This document shows positions 1 through 8,491 of a stretch of 64,000 bases of DNA, piece by piece (within the stretch, counting starts at the first letter, position 1; every line of letters starts with the position of its first letter). The stretch covers positions 1,736,001-1,800,000 of the forward strand of contig OY782679.1 in NCBI GenBank assembly GCA_963678055.1. Direction: 5' to 3'. The stretch comes from CAXXOK01 sp963678055. GTDB taxonomy: Bacteria; Bacillota; Clostridia; Christensenellales; Aristaeellaceae. The notes under the pieces are model-generated. The model searched no databases. It was not told the DNA's origin and worked only from the letters and a program-made list of their open reading frames with translations. The translations under genes were made by a program, and so were the position numbers.

Positions 1-87
1 CATGACGCAAGCCGGGTTTGCATTAACGATTGGTAAATCTTTAATTCATTGATTAAAATACCCGATCTGCCATGCACCGCTGCGCCC

Positions 88-116
88 TTTACAGCGTTAT
101 GCACTTACTGTATGAT
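88..116 (+). promoter_or_regulatory. Sigma-A-type promoter of the ketopantoate-reductase-like gene
   Basis: TTTACA at 88-93 and TATGAT at 111-116 are separated by 17 bases. They lie 35 bases upstream of the first gene, which has its own ribosome binding site. The remainder of 1-150 shows nothing else I can support. Confidence 0.55.
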
Positions 117-150
117 TGGGACAGGAAATTAAATGCAGGAGACGTGACCC

Positions 151-1110
151 ATGTCAACGCAAAGCAAAAACACCGTATCAGAAATCAAAACCGTATCCAT
201 TGTGGGGCTTGGTGCGCTGGGAACGCTGTTTGGGGATATTCTTTCTTTGTCCAGGCCCAAAAGCGACTTGCGTATCCTGGCTGACCCTAAACGCATCGCC
301 CGCTATCAGGCTGACGGCGTGTTTGCCAATGGCAAGGCCTGCGATTTTCAATATGTATCCACTGATGACCCCGCCAAAGCAGCGGATTTGATTCTCGTCG
401 CCGTCAAGGCCCCGCAGCTTCCCGATGCGCTTGCGGTCATGCGCGGCCACGTTGGCGAAAGCACGCTGATCCTGTCCCTGCTCAACGGCATCAGCAGCGA
501 GGAAATCATCGGCAAGCAGTTTGGTATTGACAAGGTTGTCGATTGCGTTGCTTACGGCATGGATGCGGTTAAGGAAGGTAATCACCTGACCTACAGCCAC
601 GCCGGAAAGCTGTGCATCGGCACACGCATCAGCGGTCATCCAACGGAAGCCGTTGCAAAGATCGAGCGCTTTTTTCAGCGTACCAACTTCCCCTATGAGA
701 TCAGCGAAACTATGGGCAAGCGCATGTGGGGTAAGTTTATGCTCAATGTTGGCGTAAACCAGACGGTTGCAGTTTTCGGCCCGGATTACGGGTCCATACA
801 AGCCCCCGGCCCGGCGCGGGATACCATGATCGCCGCCATGCGCGAAGTGATTACACTCTCTGCCTTTGAAGGCGTTACCCTGACGGAAGATGACCTCAGC
901 TATTGGCTGAACGTGCTGGCAGGCCTAAATCCACAGGGAAAACCATCCATGCGACAGGATGTGGAAGCCAAGCGCAAAAGCGAAGTCGATTTGTTTTCCG
1001 GTACGGTTCTTACGCTGTCAAAGAAACATCAACTGGACACGCCCGTCAACCGTATGCTCTATCAGCGCATTCTAGAAATCGAAGCCGCATACCCAGCCGC
1101 TTCTGCATAA
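151..1110 (+). CDS. Ketopantoate reductase-like (ApbA/PanE family) oxidoreductase
   Basis: 319 residues, about the usual length of the family. An N-terminal Rossmann fold is shown by the GLGALGTLFG dinucleotide loop around residues 19-28, and the C-terminal half (around residues 180-300) has the helical substrate domain with a MWGKFMLNVGVNQ stretch typical of ApbA_C. PanE reduces 2-dehydropantoate to pantoate with NADPH in CoA synthesis. However, many paralogues act on other 2-oxoacids, and no panB, panC or panD lies nearby. A GGAGA site 8 bases before the ATG sets the start. It is followed within 26 bases by an ornithine-cyclodeaminase-type gene, so the two probably share a transcript and the true substrate may be linked to amino acid breakdown. 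Confidence 0.8.
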   Translation: MSTQSKNTVSEIKTVSIVGLGALGTLFGDILSLSRPKSDLRILADPKRIARYQADGVFANGKACDFQYVSTDDPAKAADLILVAVKAPQLPDALAVMRGHVGESTLILSLLNGISSEEIIGKQFGIDKVVDCVAYGMDAVKEGNHLTYSHAGKLCIGTRISGHPTEAVAKIERFFQRTNFPYEISETMGKRMWGKFMLNVGVNQTVAVFGPDYGSIQAPGPARDTMIAAMREVITLSAFEGVTLTEDDLSYWLNVLAGLNPQGKPSMRQDVEAKRKSEVDLFSGTVLTLSKKHQLDTPVNRMLYQRILEIEAAYPAASA

Positions 1111-1135
1111 CTCAATTCAATTGGAGGCGATTCAC

Positions 1136-2227
1136 TTGTTTTCACTGCCCACGTATACCGCGCCGGATTTTTCAGAAAAGCGCTTTGTGTCCGCACCCGA
1201 TGTTGTAACCGTACCGGCCCCCGGCGACGGCATTTTGCCGGATAACTTTTATGCAACGAATATCTACCCGGAGTATTTTAAACTGGACGGTAGCTGGGTG
1301 CTGATCAGCGCGGCGCGTATGGACTGCGCTGTGGTCATCAAAGACGGCAAGCCTACCGCCACCGAAGCCCGCAAAGTAATGCAGGGTGATCGTATTGTTG
1401 TCGGTCGGGAGGAAGACCTGAGTAACGGCGTATTTACGCATACCGAAGCGTTTCAAAGCGTAAACGGCCGCGGCGATGCGCAAAGCTTTGCCTTCCGTAC
1501 CGGGAAATCCCGCGAGACTTCGTACTCCAGAGACTATGATGAGTTATACGAAGTACTGCGTCACGACCGCGATCATGGCTCCATTGTCTGGGTGCTCGGC
1601 CCTGCGGTTGCCTTTGATCATGATTCCCGCAAATCGCTGTCCGGATTAATCGAAAGCGGGTATGTGCACGCCGTACTGGCTGGGAATGCCCTGGCAACGC
1701 ACGATATGGAAGCCGGGCTGTTCCACACAGGCCTAGGACAAGATATTTACACCAAAGAACTGAAATACAACGGCCACTATTACCATTTGCAGACCATCAA
1801 CGATGTGCGTTCCGCAGGCTCGATTGAGCAGTATATTGAAGACCACCCAGAACAGGATGGTATTGTCGCCGCCTGCGTACGCAAGAACGTGCCGATGGTT
1901 CTGGCCGGGTCGATCCGGGATGACGGCCCCCTGCCCGGTGTGATCAGCGATGTGTATCAGGCGCAAAACGCCATGCGCCAGCATACCATGCAGGCCACCA
2001 CCGTAATTGCATTGGCCACACAGCTGCATACCATTGCCACCGGGAATATGTCCCCCTCCTGGCAAATCCGCGATGGCAAGCTGCGCCCCGTGTATTTTTA
2101 CACGGTCGATGTTTCGGAGTTTGCCGTTGGCAAGCTGCGCGACCGGGGCAGCCTTTCCACCATCAGCATTGTAACCAACGCACAGGATTTTCTTATCAAT
2201 ACAGCGCGCAGTTTAGGCGTGCTATAA
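1136..2227 (+). CDS. Ornithine cyclodeaminase of the TIGR00300 (LOR/SDH, AgrE/ArgZ C-terminal) family
   Basis: 363 residues from a TTG at 1136, which sits 8 bases after GGAGG (1123-1127). The TTG at 1121 lies before this site and is unlikely to be used. The N-terminal third carries the conserved domain with DGILPDNFYATNIYP, and the C-terminal part has the NAD-binding segment: AGNALATHDMEAGLF, then VLAGSIRDDGPLPGV, then SDVYQAQNAM. These blocks match the archaeal/cyanobacterial proteins that convert ornithine to proline with release of ammonia. The N-terminal arginine dihydrolase domain found in AgrE/ArgZ is absent, so ornithine must come from elsewhere. A strong terminator follows directly. 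Confidence 0.75.
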   Translation: MFSLPTYTAPDFSEKRFVSAPDVVTVPAPGDGILPDNFYATNIYPEYFKLDGSWVLISAARMDCAVVIKDGKPTATEARKVMQGDRIVVGREEDLSNGVFTHTEAFQSVNGRGDAQSFAFRTGKSRETSYSRDYDELYEVLRHDRDHGSIVWVLGPAVAFDHDSRKSLSGLIESGYVHAVLAGNALATHDMEAGLFHTGLGQDIYTKELKYNGHYYHLQTINDVRSAGSIEQYIEDHPEQDGIVAACVRKNVPMVLAGSIRDDGPLPGVISDVYQAQNAMRQHTMQATTVIALATQLHTIATGNMSPSWQIRDGKLRPVYFYTVDVSEFAVGKLRDRGSLSTISIVTNAQDFLINTARSLGVL

Positions 2228-2260
2228 AAAACATGCCGGAGTATACTCCGGCATGTTTTT
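2227..2260 (+). terminator. Intrinsic terminator after the ornithine cyclodeaminase gene
   Basis: A near-perfect inverted repeat (aaaaacatgccggag / ctccggcatgttttt) begins at the stop codon and ends in a T run. The flanking A and T tracts let it work in either direction. Confidence 0.85.
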
Positions 2261-2299
2261 GTTCAAGCTCAAATAAAGACGAACGCAATCCTTCACTAG

Positions 2300-2327
2300 C
2301 GCACCCGCTATTGGGTGCGTTTTGTTT
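2300..2327 (+). terminator. Second hairpin with T-rich tail
   Basis: CGCACCC (2300-2306) pairs with GGGTGCG (2313-2319), followed by TTTTGTTT. It lies between the convergent ornithine cyclodeaminase and carrier genes and may back up the first terminator. Confidence 0.6.
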
Positions 2328-2361
2328 CGAAATGTTTCTAATACTTGAGCACCGATAACAA

Positions 2362-3831
2362 TTAAAATGGCCCGTAATTGATGGAAACGCCGATCAGCAG
2401 GAAGACCGCGGCAAGCACCAGCGAGATCAACTGCAATTTCAAGGTCCACTTAATCCATTTGGGGTACGTGACGACCGTCAGCCCCAGGCAAATCAGCAAC
2501 ACCGGATTGGTGGGATAGATCATATTGGAAAACCCATCCCCAAAGCTGAACGCCAGCACCGAGGTCTGCGCGAAATGGAACATGTTGGCCAGCGGCGCGA
2601 CAATCGGCATGACCAGAAACGCCTTAGCAGAAGACGAGCCAACGAACAGCTCCAGCACCAGAATGAATACGAAAATCAGTAGGATGGCTACATACGGCGA
2701 CGTGGACTCGATCAAGCCCGCAGCATGATACAAAATGGTATCCATGATCCCGCCATTGGAAATGATGAATTTTATGCTCATCGCCATGAGTATCAGCACA
2801 ATACCGGGTGCGATGCCCGCAGCTGCGCTGCCGATGATTTTCAGTTTCCGTTTATTCGCAATCCCTGCAATACCGCTGGCAGTCAAGCCGCCCACAAGCA
2901 GCAGAACACCGAGGATGGGAAGCATCAACTCAGACAAAATGGAGACAAAGGACGAAAGAACAAACAACAATAGCATCAGCGAAAGGAAGATGCCAAATGC
3001 AAGGCTGGCTTTTTTGAGCCGGGCATATTCCTCCGGTGTTTTTTCGGCGAGCACTTGATCAAGGCTGCCCGTATCGCTGTACTTATCACGCAGGGCTGCG
3101 TCATCACCATAAACCTTGGATTGTGTCGGGTCTTTTTCTATTTTTCGCGCGTAGCGGTATAAAAACAGGAACAGCACGCCGAAATACACCGCAAAGATCA
3201 GTATGCGGTAACCGGAGCCCGAGTACAGCGGCAAGCCCGCCAGCTTCTGGGTAATCGCAATAGAAAAGGGATTGGTAATCGCCGCTGTAAACCCAAAGCA
3301 GGATGCCAGCATACTCATGCCCAGCCCCACCAGCGAATCCCAGCCCAGGCAGTAGGCCAGCGCGAGGATGATCGGCACCAGCGCGATGTTTTCCTCAAAC
3401 GTACCCAGCACCGCGCCCATCAGCATGAATACAAACACGATGATCGCCATCAGCATATATTTATGTCTGCCAAAACGGCGCACCACGCCTGAGATAAACA
3501 AAAGCATAATACTGCTTTTCTCCAGCAGTGAAAACGCCATGCTCACCGCCAGCAAAAAGAAGATGATAACAATAACCACCGCGCCGTCCGCACTGAACAG
3601 AACCTCGATAGGCGCGGTAAACCAGCGGTATACGGGGAATTTCGCCACATCGGTTTGCTGATAGTCCAGCAGCATCTCCCGGCCGTCTACCATCTCCCGC
3701 GTATAGCTTCCCGTTGGGATGATCTGGGTCAGGACACCAACGGTAATCATCAGCAGGAACAGAATCACGAACGCAACGATAAACGTGCGCTTTTCGATTT
3801 TCAGGGACGCCTCCTCGTGTTTGTTTTGCAA
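2362..3831 (-). CDS. YfcC/DcuC-family membrane carrier
   Basis: 489 residues with about a dozen hydrophobic segments. A first membrane helix is followed by an IIPTGSY region, then by repeated helices carrying GAVLGTFEENIALVPI and a C-terminal FVGSSSAKAFLVMPI re-entrant-like loop typical of the DcuC/YfcC family (Pfam DcuC). Relatives move C4-dicarboxylates or exchange basic amino acids. I cannot assign the substrate, but the convergent ornithine cyclodeaminase makes an arginine/ornithine-type cargo worth considering. The start chosen is the TTG at 3831, 8 bases after GGAGG; a TTG at 3885 has no usable ribosome binding site and falls almost on the expected transcript start. Confidence 0.75.
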   Translation of the reverse strand: MQNKHEEASLKIEKRTFIVAFVILFLLMITVGVLTQIIPTGSYTREMVDGREMLLDYQQTDVAKFPVYRWFTAPIEVLFSADGAVVIVIIFFLLAVSMAFSLLEKSSIMLLFISGVVRRFGRHKYMLMAIIVFVFMLMGAVLGTFEENIALVPIILALAYCLGWDSLVGLGMSMLASCFGFTAAITNPFSIAITQKLAGLPLYSGSGYRILIFAVYFGVLFLFLYRYARKIEKDPTQSKVYGDDAALRDKYSDTGSLDQVLAEKTPEEYARLKKASLAFGIFLSLMLLLFVLSSFVSILSELMLPILGVLLLVGGLTASGIAGIANKRKLKIIGSAAAGIAPGIVLILMAMSIKFIISNGGIMDTILYHAAGLIESTSPYVAILLIFVFILVLELFVGSSSAKAFLVMPIVAPLANMFHFAQTSVLAFSFGDGFSNMIYPTNPVLLICLGLTVVTYPKWIKWTLKLQLISLVLAAVFLLIGVSINYGPF

Positions 3832-3904
3832 AGTGCCGCCCTCCAATGTCCGGCTCATAGAATGCCGGGTTATTTTCCATGTCAAATCCTATAATACTAT
3901 TGCC

Positions 3905-3933
3905 ATTATAAAAATGCAGCTATATAAAGTCAA
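3905..3933 (-). promoter_or_regulatory. Promoter of the YfcC-like carrier gene
   Basis: On the minus strand TTGACT (3933-3928) and a perfect TATAAT (3910-3905) are 17 bases apart. The promoter lies inside the 3' end of the upstream MocR gene, so the carrier can be expressed independently of it. Confidence 0.7.
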
Positions 3934-5323
3934 TCGTCGCAAGCCTAATATCCTGCTTAAGTGCTTTAATACCGTCCCTGATTTGAGCAATGGATAGATG
4001 CCCGTACCCTAGCAACAGAGTATCCTGATAGTCTGCGCCGTTGCTACTATACTTTGAGACCGGCTGCATACGAATGCCGGTTTTTTTGCATTGTTCCATA
4101 AAGTCATCCCCGAATATATACCCCGGAAACTGCAGCGCAATGTGCAGGCCGGATGCATCACCCTGTGGAATGACTGTATCCCCAAAGACATGCGTAAGGG
4201 CTGCAAGGAGTGCATCCCGTTTTTCACTGTACACGTGTTTCATACGCCGGATATGCTTATCCATCTTCCGTGTCTGTAAAAACCATGCCATTGCCGCCTG
4301 TTCCAGCATAGGGTTTTGTACATCCAAATAGGTGCGGCTGTGCCGCCACTGTTTTTGAAGGGCTTTTGGGAGCACCACAAAGCCTATCCGCAGTGCCGGG
4401 AACAAGGTTTTGGAAAAGGTGCCGACATAAATCACGCGGGATGCGCTCATAGATCGAATCGGGCTGATCGGAGACCCGGTGTAGCGGAATTCGCTGTCAT
4501 AATCGTCCTCAATGATATAGAAATCCTTCTCCTTCGCTAGGCGAATCAATGTAGCCCGGCGATCCGCTGGCATTATACTGCCCAACGGAAACTGATGCGA
4601 AGGCGTAACATAAACCGCCGATAGCGCATGTCCACGCAGTCCGGCTATCTCCGCACCCTGCTGCGTCACAGGCATCCAGTGCAGTGGATAGCCTTGATCC
4701 TTTATCACGGTTCGTATGCCGGGGTGGGACGGATCTTCCAGCGCAAATGCATGTCCCTCACGGCGCAGCAACTGCACCATTAGGAACAGCGCTTGCGTAG
4801 AACCCGAGGTAATATAAATGTCGCGCTTGTCAACATCCAAGTTTCGCGCACGCTTCAGCCAAAGGGCAATCTCTCTGCACAGCGGTTCGTACCCCTTCGT
4901 GCCGGTATAGGTGAACTGCTCCCCGGTCAGGCTGTCCGCCGCGTACCTGATTCCCTCGTTCCACTGTTTCCAGGGAAAGGCTGATAGGTCCGGTTGACCC
5001 GTTTTAAAATCCCAGCGGATATTCGTTTCCGTTGGCACGGAATCCTCTGCTGATTCCGTCTCCACTGCCCGATCAAGGGTGAGTCCTTCCGCGACCTTCG
5101 ATGGCGCGCCCTGCCGTGTGATGATGAAGCCTTCCGTCCATAGCATATCGTACGCAGCGCAAACAGTATTGCGCGATACCCCAAGCTCTGCCGCCAGGTC
5201 CCTCGTGGATGGAAGGAGTTCCCCCGCCGCCATTTTGCCCGACAATATGCTGTCCTTTAGCGTTTGGTACAGCTGATGCTGCAAACTGATGCCTGATTTA
5301 CGGTCAAGCGGGATATCCCACAT
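3920..5323 (-). CDS. MocR/PdxR-family transcriptional regulator (GntR HTH + aminotransferase-like domain)
   Basis: 467 residues. An N-terminal winged helix of the GntR type spans about residues 5-75 (LPSTRDLAAELGVSRNTV). It is joined by a linker to a fold-type-I aminotransferase domain holding the PLP-lysine region GTFSKTLFPALRIG and the IIEDDYDSEF aspartate region. MocR proteins bind PLP or its amino acid adduct and usually control a divergently transcribed neighbour, here a DMT-type exporter that now carries a stop codon. The ATG at 5323 is used because GGAGG lies 8 bases ahead of it; the GTG at 5338 overlaps that site. Confidence 0.88.
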   Translation of the reverse strand: MWDIPLDRKSGISLQHQLYQTLKDSILSGKMAAGELLPSTRDLAAELGVSRNTVCAAYDMLWTEGFIITRQGAPSKVAEGLTLDRAVETESAEDSVPTETNIRWDFKTGQPDLSAFPWKQWNEGIRYAADSLTGEQFTYTGTKGYEPLCREIALWLKRARNLDVDKRDIYITSGSTQALFLMVQLLRREGHAFALEDPSHPGIRTVIKDQGYPLHWMPVTQQGAEIAGLRGHALSAVYVTPSHQFPLGSIMPADRRATLIRLAKEKDFYIIEDDYDSEFRYTGSPISPIRSMSASRVIYVGTFSKTLFPALRIGFVVLPKALQKQWRHSRTYLDVQNPMLEQAAMAWFLQTRKMDKHIRRMKHVYSEKRDALLAALTHVFGDTVIPQGDASGLHIALQFPGYIFGDDFMEQCKKTGIRMQPVSKYSSNGADYQDTLLLGYGHLSIAQIRDGIKALKQDIRLATIDFI

Positions 5324-5336
5324 CGTTTTTTCCTCC

Positions 5337-5383
5337 ACTGGTACTATGATACTTCACTATATCTGGCTCTTTACTGGTCCAGT
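5337..5383. promoter_or_regulatory. Candidate MocR operator repeats in the divergent intergenic region
   Basis: ACTGGT occurs at 5337 and again at 5373, 36 bases apart, and the second copy belongs to the hyphenated palindrome ACTGG-T-CCAGT (5373-5383). Direct repeats between a MocR gene and its divergent target are the usual arrangement. Binding is inferred, not shown. Confidence 0.35.
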
Positions 5384-5427
5384 TAATCACTTATCATTAT
5401 ACCTGTGCAGCAAAATCATGCAAGGGG

Positions 5428-6387
5428 ATGTGGCGTATCAACCAAGCAACACAGGGAAAACTCTACCTAACAGGTGCGTTTGCACTGGCCGGAACTTCGG
5501 TCGTGATGGGATATATGCTAACCGAAACACTTGGCACCTTCACCATTACAGCCATCAGTATGCTGATTGTGATAGCCGGATTGTTCCCATTTCTCTTTCG
5601 AAAAACACTGCAAGCCATGCAAACCCTCACCAAGGGACAATGGCTGCTGATATTCGCCCAGGCGTTTTTCGGCATCTTCCTGTTTCGTATGTTTCTTTTA
5701 CTAGGCGTGCGGCACACAAGCACTGCGGAAGCCGGTATCCTGACCGGCGCCATTCCCGCCCTGACCGCCGTTGGCGCGTACTTTGTCCTGCGAGAGCGGC
5801 CCACCCGGCGCACCATACTCGGCGTTACTGCAACCGTTTTGGGTATTGTCCTACTGTAAGGAAATGATTTATTCACCGCAAAGCTATCCACCAGCCATTG
5901 GCTTGGTAATCTGCTGGTTCTGCTTGGCGCGGCCAGCGAGTCGGCATTTCGAATCATCTCCCGCAAACAAAAACGCGTTGAGACCCAGATATCCGCCATC
6001 CACCCCATGGTACAAACATTGCTGGTATCAAGCTTTGCACTGCTACTGTCGCTAGTCCCGGCACTTCTGGAACAGCCATGGACAGCGCTACGCACGCTAT
6101 CTATGCGGGATGCCTTTGTCCTTCTCTGGTACGGTTTGGTCATCACAGCACTTTCGTTTGGTTTCTTTTACGCCGGAGCCAAGCGTTGCAGCGCGTATAC
6201 CATCGCCGCGTATTCCGGCGTGATGCCGTTAACCTCTATGCTGCTTTCTGTCGTAGTCCTGCACGAGCCAATCGGCTTTCCACACTTTGCCGGCGGGTTT
6301 CTGGTCCTATCCGGTATGCTGTTGATCGGGATGCGTTTCAATCAGCGGCTGTCCCGGTATAGTCCAGGCATCACAAGGAAAGGATGA
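5428..6387 (+). pseudogene. DMT/EamA-family transporter interrupted by one in-frame TAA
   Basis: Reading one frame from 5428 to 6387 gives a ten-helix EamA-type exporter of about 319 codons, the normal family length. It is broken only by TAA at 5857-5859 between the two five-helix repeats (after GIVLL and before GNDLF). The downstream part stays in frame and remains recognisable through LLVLLGAASESAF and the second repeat. A CAA-to-TAA change would explain it. It is divergent from the MocR gene and abuts a RidA-like gene, suggesting a former amino acid or metabolite exporter. A sequencing error cannot be excluded. The start is uncertain because AAGGGG lies almost against the ATG at 5428. Confidence 0.75.
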
Positions 6388-6392
6388 TCGCA

Positions 6393-6788
6393 ATGAAACG
6401 AAATCCCATTCAACCTCCACAACTTGCTACAAGCCCTGCCTTTTCACAAGCGATTGAGGTTACCGCACCATCTTCTCTATTGTTCATCGGCGGCCAGAAT
6501 GCCCTGGATGCAGAGGGAAATCTTGTCGGCGGGAAAGATTTTGCAGCGCAGGTCAAACAAACACTGCTCAACGTTAAAACCATATTGGATCACGCCGGTT
6601 ACACCATCGACAACGTAGTCGACATGACTATTTACTATAAAAACGGCAATGACGGCCGACTCGGCTATCAAGGGTTTTTGGATGTATTCGGAAAACCGGA
6701 GGTTCCCCCGACCGTATCCGCCATTCAGGTTGAAAATATGGGCATCCCGGAACGCCTTGTTGAAATCAAAGCGGTTGCCGTGAAATAA
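6393..6788 (+). CDS. RidA/YjgF-family protein lacking the usual catalytic arginine
   Basis: 131 residues from the ATG at 6393, spaced 9 bases from an AAAGG site; the earlier ATG at 6384 touches that site. The fold is recognised from LLFIGGQNALDAEGNLVG, the QTLLNVKTILDHAGYTIDNV helix and the terminal VEIKAVAV strand. RidA proteins hydrolyse reactive enamine/imine intermediates from PLP enzymes using an arginine in a P-x-R-S context. Here that position reads PPTVSA, with valine where arginine is expected, so it probably belongs to a non-deaminase Rid subgroup. It lies directly after the broken exporter and before a B3/B4 protein, and likely shares their transcript. Confidence 0.8.
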   Translation: MKRNPIQPPQLATSPAFSQAIEVTAPSSLLFIGGQNALDAEGNLVGGKDFAAQVKQTLLNVKTILDHAGYTIDNVVDMTIYYKNGNDGRLGYQGFLDVFGKPEVPPTVSAIQVENMGIPERLVEIKAVAVK

Positions 6789-6805
6789 ACCTAAGGAGCG
6801 TGACT

Positions 6806-7477
6806 ATGCTTATAGTGGATTCCGCCGTTGAAAAGCACCATCCCGGCACGCAGATGGGCGTACTTGCCATGCGCAACGTTCAGCCCAAAACGCCGCTTGC
6901 GCCGGAGCTTGCAGCCAGCGCCATGGAGGCAATCCGCAACCACTACGGGCAGTTAAGCCGCGCCGAGCTTAAAGCACTGCACCCGGTAAAGGCCTATGTG
7001 GACTATTACCGCAAGTTTGGCTATAGCTACCATGTACTGGGACAGCTGGAAAGCGTGCTGTCCGGCAAGCGCAAGGTCAGCAATGCCTCCGGCCTTTTGG
7101 CCTCCATGTTCTTAAGCGAACTGGAAAGCATGATTTTAACTGCCGGGCACGATCTGGACACGCTTACTACCCCGCTTACTTTGGGTGTGACAAGCGGGGA
7201 CGAGCAGTTTCAGTCAATCTCCGGGAAAGTCGTTGCAACAGTCCCCGGTGATTTGATGGTTCAAAGCGGAAACACAGTCATCTCCTCCATCCTGCGCGGC
7301 CCGGACTTGGGCAGCCGAATCACCGATGCGACAACATCTGTGCTGTTTACCCTGTATGCGCCGCGGAGCGTTGAAACAAGCGCCCTTACGAGCGCTTTGC
7401 ATCATTTAGAAAATCGGCTGCGGAGTGTATCACCAAATGCCGAAACCATAGAATCTCGTGTCTATCCGTCTGCGTAA
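6806..7477 (+). CDS. B3/B4 (PheT-like tRNA-binding) domain protein
   Basis: 223 residues from the ATG at 6806, seven bases after AAGGAG; a GTG at 6800 overlaps the site. The sequence has the stand-alone B3/B4 domain also found in the phenylalanyl-tRNA synthetase beta chain: VDYYRKFGYSYHVLGQLESVLSGK, the S-x-L-x(5)-FLSELESM stretch and AGHDLDTL. Such free-standing proteins are proposed to act in tRNA quality control or editing, but their substrate is not established. It follows the RidA-like gene by 17 bases. Confidence 0.75.
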   Translation: MLIVDSAVEKHHPGTQMGVLAMRNVQPKTPLAPELAASAMEAIRNHYGQLSRAELKALHPVKAYVDYYRKFGYSYHVLGQLESVLSGKRKVSNASGLLASMFLSELESMILTAGHDLDTLTTPLTLGVTSGDEQFQSISGKVVATVPGDLMVQSGNTVISSILRGPDLGSRITDATTSVLFTLYAPRSVETSALTSALHHLENRLRSVSPNAETIESRVYPSA

Positions 7478-7509
7478 GAAAAGCAATTGCACGCCATGCG
7501 GTCGTCCCT

Positions 7510-8466
7510 TTATCGGCCCTTCTCCATGACAATTTCCACGCCCGCTGTTTCCGTTTGTCCGCTGTGGCTTAGCCCGTGTTCCTTCAGGGCGAAAGATAAT
7601 TTGCCATACAAACCTTCCTTGATCGTATGAACCATCTGCCCTTTGTGCGGGGCACGGAGTGTCGCCCCGGCCACCTGCTCAGCCGATATTCTTAGTTCAC
7701 TATCATGGTTTGTTAGGGTAATGTCCACCTGTCGATCCTTTGCTTGCAGCTGGCAGTTGCCGCGTGTATAGGTGGCATAGCGATAGTGCTTTCCTTTATA
7801 TACCAGATGGGCTATATACCCCTGAAAACTCATGCCGAGCATGGGAATATCCGCCCAGGAAAAGAATAACGCAGTATCCCCCGTAAAATGATTGGATTGC
7901 AGCCATACATAGCGTTTTGGAAACGAGCTGCCCCAGTCTTTTTCTATATACCCTTTTCCGCCGCTGAAATCTACGTGCCTGCCGCCAATGGTCAGCGCTC
8001 CGTGTAAATCATGGTTTACGCTGATTACGGAGTGAATGCACTCCATGCCGGGCAGGTAGCTGAACGGCCCCATGATCGTCGGTGCCCAGATTGAAGTCTT
8101 CGGCGCAAGCATGCCTGTAAACCGGAGCTCGCCCGAAATTTGCAGTTGCTCTCCCTGCAAAGAGATGGCGATACCGTCTCTGCGGAATTGATTGCCGTCC
8201 GCTTGCAATACAAATGGTTCGTCCTGTGCCTGAAAATCCTCGATGTGTATAAAATCCGTGGTCTGCTTCCACGCACCAACGGTGTTGTCTGCCAGTATCA
8301 CCTGAAGAAAATGCGTTTTTTCACCTGCCGAAACGCTAACGCCGGGGATGAAACACAGTACCGTCTTCTCATCGGCTGAAACCTGCTTGAAGTACCAGCC
8401 TTCAAAGTAGTGCTTCCTGTGCAGGTTCTGAAAACGCATGGTGCTATATTGCCTGCGGTTTTTCAA
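7510..8466 (-). CDS. Tocopherol-cyclase-like family protein
   Basis: About 318 residues. The N-terminal HYFEGWYFKQ motif and the YIEKDWGSSFPKRYVWLQSNHF region are hallmarks of the tocopherol cyclase-like family, which in plants and cyanobacteria closes the chromanol ring. In Firmicutes these proteins have no established role and tocopherol synthesis is not expected, so the true substrate is unknown. The chosen TTG at 8466 follows AAGGGAG by 7 bases; the ATG at 8484 is the alternative. It runs in the same direction as, and just after, a methyltransferase gene, so the pair could modify one lipid or isoprenoid molecule. Confidence 0.7.
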   Translation of the reverse strand: MKNRRQYSTMRFQNLHRKHYFEGWYFKQVSADEKTVLCFIPGVSVSAGEKTHFLQVILADNTVGAWKQTTDFIHIEDFQAQDEPFVLQADGNQFRRDGIAISLQGEQLQISGELRFTGMLAPKTSIWAPTIMGPFSYLPGMECIHSVISVNHDLHGALTIGGRHVDFSGGKGYIEKDWGSSFPKRYVWLQSNHFTGDTALFFSWADIPMLGMSFQGYIAHLVYKGKHYRYATYTRGNCQLQAKDRQVDITLTNHDSELRISAEQVAGATLRAPHKGQMVHTIKEGLYGKLSFALKEHGLSHSGQTETAGVEIVMEKGR

Positions 8467-8491
8467 TACGGTTCTCCCTTCCATCGTTTCT

